This document shows, one piece after another, positions 54,509-64,000 of a stretch of DNA of 64,000 bases; the stretch's first letter is position 1, and every line of letters begins with the position of its first letter. Source of the stretch: Fen-183 sp036504335 (GTDB lineage: Bacteria; Acidobacteriota; Thermoanaerobaculia; UBA5066). The notes under the pieces are model-generated. The model was not told the DNA's origin. It ran no database searches and worked only from the letters and a program-made list of their open reading frames with translations. The stretch lies in assembly GCA_036504335.1 (NCBI GenBank), contig DASXVJ010000006.1, positions 1 through 64,000 on the forward strand, written 5' to 3'. A program made the position numbers and the translations under genes.

Positions 54509-55732
54509 TCAGCGGGCCTTCGCGGGCTTGCCCTTGACGGGCGCCGCGGGAGCGGACGCGCCCTTCGCCGCCGCGCGCTTCTGGCGCCACTCTTCCCACA
54601 CGATCACGAGCGGGGCCGCGATGAAGATCGACGAGTACGTCCCGACGATGATCCCGATGATCATGACGAACGAGAACCCGCGCAGGACCTCACCGCCGAG
54701 GAAGAACAGGACCACCACGACGAGGAACGTGAGGAGCGACGTGAGCACCGTCCGCGACAACGTCTGGTTGATGGAGTGGTTCACGAGCTCGGCGAGCGGG
54801 GCGCGCCGGTTCTTCTCGCGGTTCTCGCGGATCCGGTCGAAGACGACGACGGTGTCGTTGACCGAGTAGCCGACGAGCGTCAGGAACGCGGCGACGACCG
54901 TCAGCGAGATCTCGAGGTTCAGGATCGAGCAGAGACCGAGCGTCGTCCACGTGTCGTGGATGAGCGCCACGACCGCCGCCGTCCCGAAGGACGCAGAGCG
55001 GAACCGGAACGCGATGTAGAGGAGCATCGCGCCCCACGAGAAGATGACCGCCCACATGCCCTTCTCGCGCAGGTCCTTCCCGACCTGCGGGCCGACGTTC
55101 TCGGCCGACAGGAGCGTGAAGGGGCCGGCGATCGTCCTGGCCTTGAGCCACTCCGCCACCGTCGGCGAGACGCCGGGCGTCTTCGCCGCGTCGTCCACGG
55201 ACGCGAAGAGGCCCTTCTCGGACCGAGCCTTGATGAGCGCCTGCGTGACCCGGCCGTACTCGACCTTCGGGTCGACGTTCGGGCGCTGCGCGGCGTGTTC
55301 CGGGTCGTCGGCGATGAGCTTCTTGAGAAGCAGATCGGCGCCGTTGAGGTTCAGGTCGAACGCGTCCGCGGCCGCGCCGGCCGGGTGGAGCGCCGCCGTG
55401 AGGGCCGCGGTGACTTCCTTCGAGACGTCACGGCCTTCCTTTTTCTCCATCGGGACGCGCAGGAGCACCTGGTTGCGCTCGACCTTGTCGTACCGCTGGA
55501 CGGAGACGACCTTGACGTTCGCGCCCTCGACGATCTTGCGGATCTGGTCCTCGTCGGGGGTCTTCGAGAACGCGTAGACGATCTGGGCGCCGCCCGTGAA
55601 GTCGATGCCGAGGTTCGGGCCGCCCTTGGCGACGAGGGAGATCGTGCCGACGATGATCGAGAGGACCGACAGCGAGATGCAGATCCACTTGATCTTGAGG
55701 AAGTCGATGTTCGTGTTGTGGAAGAGACGCAC
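54509..55732 (-). CDS. secF: protein translocase subunit SecF
   Basis: SecF with SecD uses the proton-motive force to help SecYEG export. The 407-residue protein is longer than typical SecF (about 300-330). The TM1 and periplasmic domain entry read GPNLGIDFTGGAQIVY (about 38-53), and the RND-type core includes LEISLTVVAAFLTLVGYSVN, VVVFDRIRE and NQTLSRTVLTSL. An extra helical stretch (about 120-200, ALIKARSEKGLFASVDDAAK) sits in the periplasmic domain. It follows secD by 13 bases. Confidence 0.94.
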   Translation of the reverse strand: MRLFHNTNIDFLKIKWICISLSVLSIIVGTISLVAKGGPNLGIDFTGGAQIVYAFSKTPDEDQIRKIVEGANVKVVSVQRYDKVERNQVLLRVPMEKKEGRDVSKEVTAALTAALHPAGAAADAFDLNLNGADLLLKKLIADDPEHAAQRPNVDPKVEYGRVTQALIKARSEKGLFASVDDAAKTPGVSPTVAEWLKARTIAGPFTLLSAENVGPQVGKDLREKGMWAVIFSWGAMLLYIAFRFRSASFGTAAVVALIHDTWTTLGLCSILNLEISLTVVAAFLTLVGYSVNDTVVVFDRIRENREKNRRAPLAELVNHSINQTLSRTVLTSLLTFLVVVVLFFLGGEVLRGFSFVMIIGIIVGTYSSIFIAAPLVIVWEEWRQKRAAAKGASAPAAPVKGKPAKAR

Positions 55733-55745
55733 GCGATTCTCCGAT

Positions 55746-57377
<1,632 letters not shown>

Positions 57378-57501
57378 GAACGCAACCTCCGGGAGCGGGC
57401 CCGGCCGGGGGCGGCCGAGGCCACCGGAGCGACGGGAAACCCGCGGGATACACCCGGCTTCTCCGGGCGAACCGGCGGAGTCTAGCAGAACCTCGCGGCG
57501 G
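57378..57501 (-). promoter_or_regulatory. secDF promoter and structured leader
   Basis: TAGACT (57484-57479) lies about 100 bases before secD. The leader holds GC-rich hairpins, for example CCCGG-cttct-CCGGG at 57453-57467. I recognise no riboswitch class. Confidence 0.4.
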
Positions 57502-60405
57502 TCAGTCCGGCGCGGCGACGCCCGCCGGCCGGGACGAGAACGGCGCCAGGGACACCCGCGCCAGGCGCGGCGCCGCGTCTCCGAGCGCCGCGAGGAGCCG
57601 CTCGTGCCGCCACGCGTGGCACGAGACGACGAGGACCGGCCGCTCGCCGAGGACCTCGGTCGCGAGGAACCTCATGACGGCGACGAACCGCTCGTCGTCG
57701 GCGCCGACGAGCGGGTCGTCGAGGAGAAGCGGGACGCCGGCCGCGCCGGTCCCGAGGTAGCGCAACGCGGCGAGCCGCGCCGTGAGGTGCAGCTGCTCGC
57801 GGGCGCCGGTCGAGAGGCCCGCCTCGATCTCCGTCTTCGTCGCGACCCGGCCGCCCTTCACGCGCGCCGAGAGCGTGAGGTCGTCCGAGAATTCGAGCGC
57901 CTCGTAGGGGGTCTTCCACGTGGCGAGGATCGCCCGCGAGGCCTCGTTCAGGCCGCGCCGGAAGTCCGTGTAGACGGACGCCGCGGCCCCGCCGAGGGAT
58001 TCGCGCGCGAGGTCGACGGCGTCGCGAAACACGATCGCGCGCGCGAGGAGCGCCGTGGACGTCTCGAGATCCTCCTCGACGTCCCGCGCCGTGTCTCCTC
58101 CCGCGCGCGCGGCGGCCGCGAGCGCCCGCTCGGCCGCCGACCGCTCGTCCTCGGCGCGCGCGAGGGCCGCGCGGGCCTCCTCGGCGGCGCGGCGCGCCTC
58201 CTCGGGCGTGCCGGAGGCGCTCGCCGCCGCGGCATCGCCCCCGGCCTCGGCGGTGCGGCGCGCAATCTCCGCATCGAGCGCCTCGATCCGGGCCGAGAGC
58301 TCCTCGGGATCCCCGGCTGTCTCCGCCTCGCGGCGGGCGGGCAGCTCGTGCTCCTGGAGCTGGCGGAACTTGGCGGCCTTGCGCCGCCCCGCCTCCACCG
58401 CGAGAAGCGCCTCGGCGATCGGGAGACCCTGCGGCACGCCCGTCGCGGCAAGCGCATCGCGCAGGCGCCGCTCGAGGTCGCGGAGGTCCGCGTCCTCGCG
58501 CGCGAGGCGCTCGCTCTCGTTGGCAAGGACTTCCTCGCGCGTCCGGGTGTCCTGCCGGACGCGGCCGAGCTCGACGAGGACGTCGAGGAGGCGCGCCGCG
58601 TCGTCCTCTCCCGGAATCCCGGGCGGAATGCCCTGCGTCTCGCGGAACGGCGCGAGGTCGGCGTCGAGCGCCTGAAGACGCTGCTTCGCGTCGTCGCGGC
58701 GCGTCGTCGCGGCGGCCAGCGCGCGGCGGCGCTCGTCGGAGGCGCGAACGCGGCGATGGGCCTTCAGAAGCGCAGCCGCGTCGCGGAAGCCGGCGCTCCG
58801 GGCCACTTTGTCCAGCCGGAGGCGCAGCTCCGAAAGCTGGCGCCGGAGCTCCGCCGCGCGCCGGCGCGCGGCGCCCTCCTCCTCGCGGGCCCGGGCTTCG
58901 TCCGCGACGCGGTACGTCGCCGCGCGCGTCCACCCGATCGCGCCGAGGAGCCCGAGCGTGAGCGCGAAGACGGCGACGGAGACGGTCATGTAGATCGGGG
59001 CTCCGGCCGAGGGCCACGCGAGCCACGCGACGACGGGCGCGAGAGCGACAGCGGAACCGACCATCCCCCGGGCGAGCTTCACCCTCTGTCCCCGCTCACC
59101 CGCGACGATCGCCGCGATCGCAGAAGCGTCCGCGACCTTCCGGTCCAGCTTGACTCCTTCGAGCTCGAGCGCCCCGCGTTCCTCCTCGGCTCCGAGGACG
59201 AACTCGCGATCCTCGGCGGCGATCGCGTCCAGCCGGACGAACTCCTCGGCGAGCCCGTCCGCCCGCAGCGCGCTCCAGTGCGCGTCGACCGCCCGCTCGG
59301 CCTCGGCGAGCTCCTTCCTCAAGCCGGCGACGGCCCTGAGGAGCGCCTCGAGCCGGGCCCTGGCCTCGTCCTCGAGGCGCGAGGCGGCTCCGAACCGGCG
59401 CGCCAGGTCCCCCGCGTCGCGCAAGGCCTCGCGGAGGCTGGACTCCAGCGCGGCGCGCGCGGCGTCGAGAGCCTGCGGGCGCGCGCCGCGCTCCTCGCGC
59501 AGCCGGTCCACGTCGCGGAGCGCGACGTCCGAGAAGAGCGCGGCCTCCGGCGCGAGCGCGCGGACTTCGTTCTCGGTCTCGCGGCGCCTCCGCTCCGCGG
59601 CGCGCGCAACGTCGAGCCGTTCCGAGAGGGCGCGCCGCTCCGCGGCCACGGCGAGGTGCTCCGCGAGATTCGCGCGGCGCCGGACGTCGTCCCGCGCGCG
59701 CGTGCGGTACGCGAGGGCCGCGGACGCCTGCGCGGCCTCGCGCCGCTTCTGCGCGAGCGCGTCGCGCCGGGCCTTCGCCGCTTCGATTTTCTTCGTCAGG
59801 CGCGAGATCTCGGTGTCGACCGAGACGGACCCGCCCGTCGTCGCGCCCGGCATCTCCCGGCGGGCCTGCTCGAGCGCCGCGAGCGCGCGCACGACCGAGG
59901 CTTCCCCCCCGCCCGAGTCGGCGATCCGGGCGAGCTCCACCGTGAGGCCGGCCTCGAGACGGTCCGTGTCCAGCACGTTCTGCTTCACGTACGCCGTCGC
60001 GCGGAACAGGGACTCTCCGAGGCCGCCCGTGACCGTCTCGCCGAACACGTCCCGGCCGCCCGCGCGCAGGAACTCGGCCGTCGCGTCGGCGCCGCGCTCG
60101 CGGTCCACGATGCGGAGCGTCCCCGCGTCGAGGTCGCGGTCGACGGACCATTTCCGGCCCTCGGCCGAGACGTCGAGTCCGACGCGCATCGGGGCGCCGC
60201 TGCGCGGGCGGCGCAGCTCGCGAACGCGCGTCGCGACGCCGCGCAGCTTCGGCAGCCCGTAGAGCGCCGTCACGATCGCCTCGCAGAGCGTGGTCTTCCC
60301 CGTCTCGTTCGGGTCGACGGCGAGCAGGACGCTTCCCTCCGGCCACGCGAGGTCGAGGTCGCGCAGCGCGCCGAAGCCTTCCACGCGGATGCGTTCGATC
60401 CTCAC
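57502..60405 (-). CDS. YhaN/SbcC-like AAA ATPase with internal membrane hairpin
   Basis: This 967-residue SMC/Rad50-type ATPase has N-terminal Walker A in AVDPNETGKTTLCEAIVTA (P-loop about 31-39). Two long coiled-coil arms follow, rich in E/R/A, and Walker B is in VPLLLDDPLVGADDERFV near the C-terminus. Two hydrophobic helices in the middle (about 440-493, GSAVALAPVVAWLAW and MTVSVAVFALTLGLLGAIGW) replace the zinc hook. This is the YhaN-type arrangement, so the ATPase would be membrane-tethered. GTG start at 60405 overlaps the phosphoesterase stop (GTGA). Together they probably form a DNA-processing nuclease. Confidence 0.85.
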   Translation of the reverse strand: MRIERIRVEGFGALRDLDLAWPEGSVLLAVDPNETGKTTLCEAIVTALYGLPKLRGVATRVRELRRPRSGAPMRVGLDVSAEGRKWSVDRDLDAGTLRIVDRERGADATAEFLRAGGRDVFGETVTGGLGESLFRATAYVKQNVLDTDRLEAGLTVELARIADSGGGEASVVRALAALEQARREMPGATTGGSVSVDTEISRLTKKIEAAKARRDALAQKRREAAQASAALAYRTRARDDVRRRANLAEHLAVAAERRALSERLDVARAAERRRRETENEVRALAPEAALFSDVALRDVDRLREERGARPQALDAARAALESSLREALRDAGDLARRFGAASRLEDEARARLEALLRAVAGLRKELAEAERAVDAHWSALRADGLAEEFVRLDAIAAEDREFVLGAEEERGALELEGVKLDRKVADASAIAAIVAGERGQRVKLARGMVGSAVALAPVVAWLAWPSAGAPIYMTVSVAVFALTLGLLGAIGWTRAATYRVADEARAREEEGAARRRAAELRRQLSELRLRLDKVARSAGFRDAAALLKAHRRVRASDERRRALAAATTRRDDAKQRLQALDADLAPFRETQGIPPGIPGEDDAARLLDVLVELGRVRQDTRTREEVLANESERLAREDADLRDLERRLRDALAATGVPQGLPIAEALLAVEAGRRKAAKFRQLQEHELPARREAETAGDPEELSARIEALDAEIARRTAEAGGDAAAASASGTPEEARRAAEEARAALARAEDERSAAERALAAAARAGGDTARDVEEDLETSTALLARAIVFRDAVDLARESLGGAAASVYTDFRRGLNEASRAILATWKTPYEALEFSDDLTLSARVKGGRVATKTEIEAGLSTGAREQLHLTARLAALRYLGTGAAGVPLLLDDPLVGADDERFVAVMRFLATEVLGERPVLVVSCHAWRHERLLAALGDAAPRLARVSLAPFSSRPAGVAAPD

Positions 60406-61610
60406 GCGTCCTCCGGCTCGGGGGGCAGGACGGGGCGCCCCGCGAGCGCGTCGCGCCCGAGGCGCAGGGCGAGGTCCGCGAGGCGGCGCGGGCCGTCCTC
60501 GACGGCCGCGTCGCGCCGCGCCCGGAGGTCGGCCGCGAACCGGCCCTCCGCCGAGCGCAGGCCGGCGTCCTCGGCGGGAGGCGTCGTGAGGTCGCGCACG
60601 GAGAGGTGCCGGGCGCGCGCGGCGAACGCGCGCGCCGTCTCCGCGGGCCGCGCGCCGAACGGCTGCGTCCCGGTGAGCGTGAGGCGCACGAGGTCGGCCG
60701 CGCCCACGGCCGCGACCGCCCATGCGGTCTCGACCCTCTCGGCGAGCGCCGCCCCCTCGAGATCCGTCGCGTCGACGGTCAGGTCGTGGACGACGCGGGC
60801 GTCGGCGGGAAGAGTTTCGACGCGCGGGGGCTCATCCGGGACGAGCGTGACCTCGAGGAACACGCGGGCTCCCTTTTCGTCGAGGCCCCGTCCGGTCGGG
60901 CAGCCCGCGTACGCCCCGCGGCGCACGCCCGCGTCGTCCTCGACGAAGTGGACGTGGTGATGGTGGCCGAGCGCCGCCCATGAGAAGCCGGCGTCGACGA
61001 CCTCGCGCCGCGAGAACGGCGCCGTGCGCTTGGCCCCGCGCGGCGAGTCCGCACCCGGATAGCTCTCGAGCGAACCGTGGAGAAGGAGAACGGCGTGCTC
61101 CGAGGCGGGCCGCGGGGGCGGCGGTGAAAGCGGGCGGTCGACGACGACTGCGGGCGACAGGAACGCGCGGCCCGTCACGGTGGCGTCGTCCCGTCCCGGG
61201 AACGGCACCGTCTCCCACGCCGGGGCGCGGAAGACGACGACGTTCTCCGGCCACGCCCGCATGCCGAGCGCCGCGAGGACCGACGGGTCGTACCAGCCGC
61301 CCGCGCCGGCGAAGTCGTGGTTGCCGGGCGCGACGAACACGGGCCGCGGCGCGAACGAGGCGAACGCCTCGAGCAGGCGGTGGACGGCGGCGGCGGGAAC
61401 GTTCTCGGCGTCCCAGAGGTCGCCGGGGACGACGAGGCCGTCGGCGCCGCGGGCCTTCGCGGCCTCGACGGCGCGCTCCGCGGCGCCGTCGACCTCCTCA
61501 CGCCGGACGGCGCGCACCTCCGGAGGCATCCCGAGCCCGCCGCCCGTGAGCGCGGAACCCACATGCCAGTCCGAGGACTGGAGGAGCGTGAGAGGTCGCC
61601 GGGGGGGCAC
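60402..61610 (-). CDS. SbcD/YhaO-like metallophosphoesterase
   Basis: This 402-residue nuclease-type phosphoesterase has LLQSSDWHVGSAL (about 8-20), VVPGDLWDAENVP, VAPGNHDFAGAGGW, VLLLHGSLES and WAALGHHHHVHFV, the full calcineurin-like ligand series. The C-terminal half (about 270-402) would contact DNA or the ATPase partner. The overlap with the downstream ATPase shows the two act as a pair. Mre11/SbcD enzymes trim DNA ends, but the substrate here is inferred only. Confidence 0.87.
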   Translation of the reverse strand: MPPRRPLTLLQSSDWHVGSALTGGGLGMPPEVRAVRREEVDGAAERAVEAAKARGADGLVVPGDLWDAENVPAAAVHRLLEAFASFAPRPVFVAPGNHDFAGAGGWYDPSVLAALGMRAWPENVVVFRAPAWETVPFPGRDDATVTGRAFLSPAVVVDRPLSPPPPRPASEHAVLLLHGSLESYPGADSPRGAKRTAPFSRREVVDAGFSWAALGHHHHVHFVEDDAGVRRGAYAGCPTGRGLDEKGARVFLEVTLVPDEPPRVETLPADARVVHDLTVDATDLEGAALAERVETAWAVAAVGAADLVRLTLTGTQPFGARPAETARAFAARARHLSVRDLTTPPAEDAGLRSAEGRFAADLRARRDAAVEDGPRRLADLALRLGRDALAGRPVLPPEPEDA

Positions 61611-61638
61611 CCCTCATTTTCTCACGGATGTCCGGACG

Positions 61639-61962
61639 TCAGGCGGGTTCCTTCGTCTCCGTGTCGGCCGAAAGGCCCGCGATCGCGCTGCGGTTGATCT
61701 TGATCTTCGTCGTGTCGGAGATCTTGAGCCACACGATCTGATCCTCGACCTGCGCGATCGTCCCGTGGATTCCGCCGGACGTGACGACGCGGTCGCCCTT
61801 CTTCAGGGCCGAGATCAGTTCCTTCTGCTTCTTCTGCTGCTTGCGCATCGGGGCGAGCAGCACGAAGTAGAAGATCACGAACATGAGCAGGTACGGGACC
61901 ATCTGGACGATGGGGTTCGAGGCGACGCCCGCGGGGGCGGCCTGCAGGAGGGACGGGTTCAT
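61639..61962 (-). CDS. yajC: preprotein translocase subunit YajC
   Basis: This 107-residue protein has a single TM helix (MVPYLLMFVIFYFVLLAPMR) followed by the conserved LKKGDRVVTSGGIHGTIAQV domain. It associates with SecDF. The ATG at 61962 overlaps the tgt stop (TGATG). In most genomes it is directly followed by secD; here the phosphoesterase/ATPase pair intervenes. Confidence 0.95.
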   Translation of the reverse strand: MNPSLLQAAPAGVASNPIVQMVPYLLMFVIFYFVLLAPMRKQQKKQKELISALKKGDRVVTSGGIHGTIAQVEDQIVWLKISDTTKIKINRSAIAGLSADTETKEPA

Positions 61963-63095
61963 CAGGAGTCCTTTCCGACGGCTCGCGACCAGCGGGGAAG
62001 CGCCTGCGCCGCCCACGCCGCGAACCGATTCGAGGCGAGAGCCTCACGGATTCCCCGCATCAAGTCAAGGATCGCCGTGAGGTTGTGGACGGTGAGGAGC
62101 GTCGCCGCCGTGGGCTCGCCGGCGACGAAGAGGTGCCTGAGGTACGCGCGCGAGTGGCGCCGGCACGTCGGACAGCCGCACGCGGCGTCCGGGGGCGCGC
62201 CGTCCTCCCTGTAGCGCGCGTGCTTGATCGCGAGCGTCCCCTCGGAGGTGTAGAGGAGGCCGTGCCGTGCGGCGCGCGTCGGCAGCACGCAGTCGAAGAG
62301 GTCGAAGCCCCGCGCGACGGCGTCGATGAGGTCGTCGGGCCGCCCGACGCCCATGAGGTAGCGCGGCTTGTCCTCGGGCAGGAGCGGGGCTGTCGCCGCG
62401 ACCATCGCGCGCATCTCGTCCTTCGGCTCCCCCACCGAGAGCCCGCCGCACGCGACGCCGTCGAACGGGAGCGCGGCGATCGCGGCGGCGCTCTCGGACC
62501 GGAGGTCCGGAAACATTCCGCCCTGCACGATCCCGAACAGCGCGCCGCGCGGCGAGCCGAGCGCCTCGCGCCGGGCGGCCGCGCGCGCCGCCCAGCGGTG
62601 CGTGAGCTCCATCGACGTCCGCGCCTCGTCCTTCGTCGCCGGCCACGGCGTGCACTCGTCGAGGACCATCGCGACGTCGACGCCGAAGTCCCCGAGCTGC
62701 AGCTCGACGGCACGCTCGGGCGTGAGCGCGTGCGCCGACCCGTCCACGTGGCTGCGGAACACGACGCCCTCCTCCGAGAGCGTCCGGCTGCCCGCGAGCG
62801 ACATCACCTGGTATCCGCCCGAGTCCGTGAGGATCGGCCGGTCCCATCCGGTGAACCGGTGCAGGCCTCCGAGCCGCCGCACCGTGTCGCCGCCGGGCCG
62901 GAGCATGAGGTGGTACGTGTTCGCGAGGACGATCTGGGCGCCGGCCGCCTCGAGGTCGCTCCAGCGCGCCGCCTTGACGGTGCCCGCGGTCCCGACGGGC
63001 ATGAACGCCGGCGTCTCGACCGTACCGTGGTCCAGCGTCACCCGTCCGCGGCGAGGGCCCGGGCCGCCGGCCGAGAGCTGCTCGAAACGGAGCAT
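61962..63095 (-). CDS. tgt: queuine tRNA-ribosyltransferase
   Basis: Tgt exchanges guanine-34 for a queuine precursor in GU(N) tRNAs. The 377 residues include LTDSGGYQVMSLAGSRTLSE with the proton-accepting aspartate (about 90), GGLSVGEPKDEMRAM for substrate binding, the nucleophile aspartate in FDLFDCVLPTRAAR, and the zinc site CGCPTCRRHSRAYLRHL. Length and motifs are standard. It lies four bases after the preceding OMP-like gene and starts the tgt-yajC-sec cluster. Confidence 0.96.
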   Translation of the reverse strand: MLRFEQLSAGGPGPRRGRVTLDHGTVETPAFMPVGTAGTVKAARWSDLEAAGAQIVLANTYHLMLRPGGDTVRRLGGLHRFTGWDRPILTDSGGYQVMSLAGSRTLSEEGVVFRSHVDGSAHALTPERAVELQLGDFGVDVAMVLDECTPWPATKDEARTSMELTHRWAARAAARREALGSPRGALFGIVQGGMFPDLRSESAAAIAALPFDGVACGGLSVGEPKDEMRAMVAATAPLLPEDKPRYLMGVGRPDDLIDAVARGFDLFDCVLPTRAARHGLLYTSEGTLAIKHARYREDGAPPDAACGCPTCRRHSRAYLRHLFVAGEPTAATLLTVHNLTAILDLMRGIREALASNRFAAWAAQALPRWSRAVGKDS

Positions 63096-63099
63096 CGGG

Positions 63100-64000
63100 T
63101 CAGATGCCGAAGCGCGCGGTCGCGACGAGGCCGAGCGCCCCGTCGGCCGTGCGGTAGACGCCGCTGAGGTCGACCTTCGCCGGGCCGATCACGACGCCCG
63201 CGCCGCCCGTGAGCGCCGGCTTCCTGTCGGGCGACTCGAGGTTGATCGACGCCCCGGCGCGGACGACGAGGGCGACGATCGTCCACTCGACGCCGCCGCC
63301 GATCTCGCGGCTCTTCAGGCCCTCGACGAGCGTGTCGTTCGCCGTCAGGTCGGCGTCCGCCGCGAACGTGAGGCCGATGAGCGGAACGTGAACGGAGGCG
63401 CCGACGCGCAGCTGCTGGCCCCACGTCACGGACTGCCCCCGCTCGGCCGCGGGCGCGCCGTCCGCGTACGGGAAGGACGGCTTGTTGATTCCCCGCCAGA
63501 CCGCGCCGACGTGGACCGGGCCGATCGACGCGAGGGCGCCGAGATCGGCGGACCAGTCGGTGTGGGACCGGGCGAGGCCGTCGAGAGACGTCTGGGCGAA
63601 GCTCCAGGGCCCGGCGCCCGCGTCCGTCGTGAAGGCAGATTCTTCCGCCACGGTCGTCGTCCCCCAGAGCGCGTGCACGGCCGCGCCGACCGTGATCGCG
63701 CCCTCGAGGAACGACACCGATTTCGCGAGCGCGAGATCCTTCAGCTCGAGGCCGCGGAACACGGCCGCCGACTTGTTGAAGGCGATCGACGTCGCGGGGT
63801 TCGCCCCGAGCGCCGTGTGGACGAGGTCGGCCCGCACGAAAGTCCCGCTGAACGCGCGGTCCGTGAACGACAGCTCCCAGCCCCCGTGTGCGGCCGCGAG
63901 CGAGACGTTTCCATTCCCGAGCATCCCGTTGCCCGGGTCCGCGAGGGTGCGGAGCGCCGCGACGACGTCCGCGTAGCTCTGAGGCTGGGCGCCGGTCGCG
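63100..64000 (-). CDS. predicted outer-membrane beta-barrel protein (partial, N-terminus outside window)
   Basis: The frame is open to the window edge and ends at 63100, so about 300 C-terminal residues are visible. The sequence alternates hydrophobic and polar residues (WSADLGALASIGPVHVGAVW; GGGVEWTIVALVVRAGASIN) and ends VATARFGI, with a terminal aromatic-containing strand as in outer-membrane barrels. A relation to TraF/PorV-type barrels is possible but not established. The internal ATG at 63924 is probably not the start, since the frame continues upstream with QPQSYADVVAALRTLADPG. Confidence 0.7.
   Translation of the reverse strand, partial: ATGAQPQSYADVVAALRTLADPGNGMLGNGNVSLAAAHGGWELSFTDRAFSGTFVRADLVHTALGANPATSIAFNKSAAVFRGLELKDLALAKSVSFLEGAITVGAAVHALWGTTTVAEESAFTTDAGAGPWSFAQTSLDGLARSHTDWSADLGALASIGPVHVGAVWRGINKPSFPYADGAPAAERGQSVTWGQQLRVGASVHVPLIGLTFAADADLTANDTLVEGLKSREIGGGVEWTIVALVVRAGASINLESPDRKPALTGGAGVVIGPAKVDLSGVYRTADGALGLVATARFGI

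Overview
The window is about 64 kb of very GC-rich (roughly 70% by eye), densely coding bacterial chromosome. I see no tRNA, rRNA, CRISPR array, insertion sequence or phage gene. The gene content points to an Acidobacteriota-like bacterium, possibly of the Thermoanaerobaculia/Holophagae side: an Oar-type TonB-dependent receptor with an N-terminal carboxypeptidase-regulatory-like domain, a pilMNOPQ operon, a fused membrane/spermidine-synthase-like protein, zinc-ribbon/TPR and TPR/roadblock proteins, and IPT/TIG lipoproteins. That placement is inference from gene content, not from a marker phylogeny.

Layout. 0.2-5.1 kb: malic enzyme, a metallo-beta-lactamase-fold hydrolase and prolyl-tRNA synthetase. 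5.2-8.8 kb: a frameshifted membrane protein, a winged-helix regulator with its membrane partner, then a divergent aminotransferase and a TetR regulator. 8.8-14.6 kb: a compact minus-strand cluster of SDR, KASIII-like enzyme, three alpha/beta hydrolases (one internally deleted) and an acyl-CoA-synthetase-like ligase. 14.6-17.4 kb: TonB receptor behind a near-consensus promoter. 17.5-20.2 kb: 3-hydroxyacyl-CoA dehydrogenase and a zinc-ribbon TPR protein. 20.3-25.1 kb: a GAF + PEP/pyruvate-binding protein, an ECF sigma factor, a small membrane protein and a beta-solenoid-like membrane protein. 25.1-27.9 kb: two divergent glutamate dehydrogenases. 28-30.3 kb: an ABC exporter pair. 30.4-38.4 kb: hydroxyacid dehydrogenase, HEAT-repeat/cyclophilin lipoprotein, phosphoesterase, shikimate kinase, acetyl-CoA carboxylase subunits accB/accC and a TPR/roadblock protein. 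38.5-47.4 kb: pilMNOPQ followed by two lipoproteins. 47.7-54.5 kb: RelA/SpoT, fused transporter/spermidine synthase, DedA, and a dicarboxylate symporter. 54.5-64 kb: tgt-yajC-secD-secF, interrupted by an SbcD/YhaN-like nuclease pair.

Genes are tightly packed. At least ten start/stop pairs overlap by four bases (ATGA, GTGA, TTGA), so translational coupling is likely the norm. Several genes have a TANNNT -10-like hexamer only 6-9 bases before the start codon, suggesting leaderless mRNAs.

The most unusual signal is a family of short AT-rich repeats, roughly GGATTTCTTNGAARGGTGA. They sit mostly inside five minus-strand genes between 4 and 33 kb, in either orientation and in different reading frames. 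Other points of interest are the KASIII-like enzyme lacking two of its three expected catalytic residues, the single-base frameshift at about 5,544, the internal deletion in the hydrolase at 8.8-9.3 kb, and the nuclease pair inserted into the sec operon.
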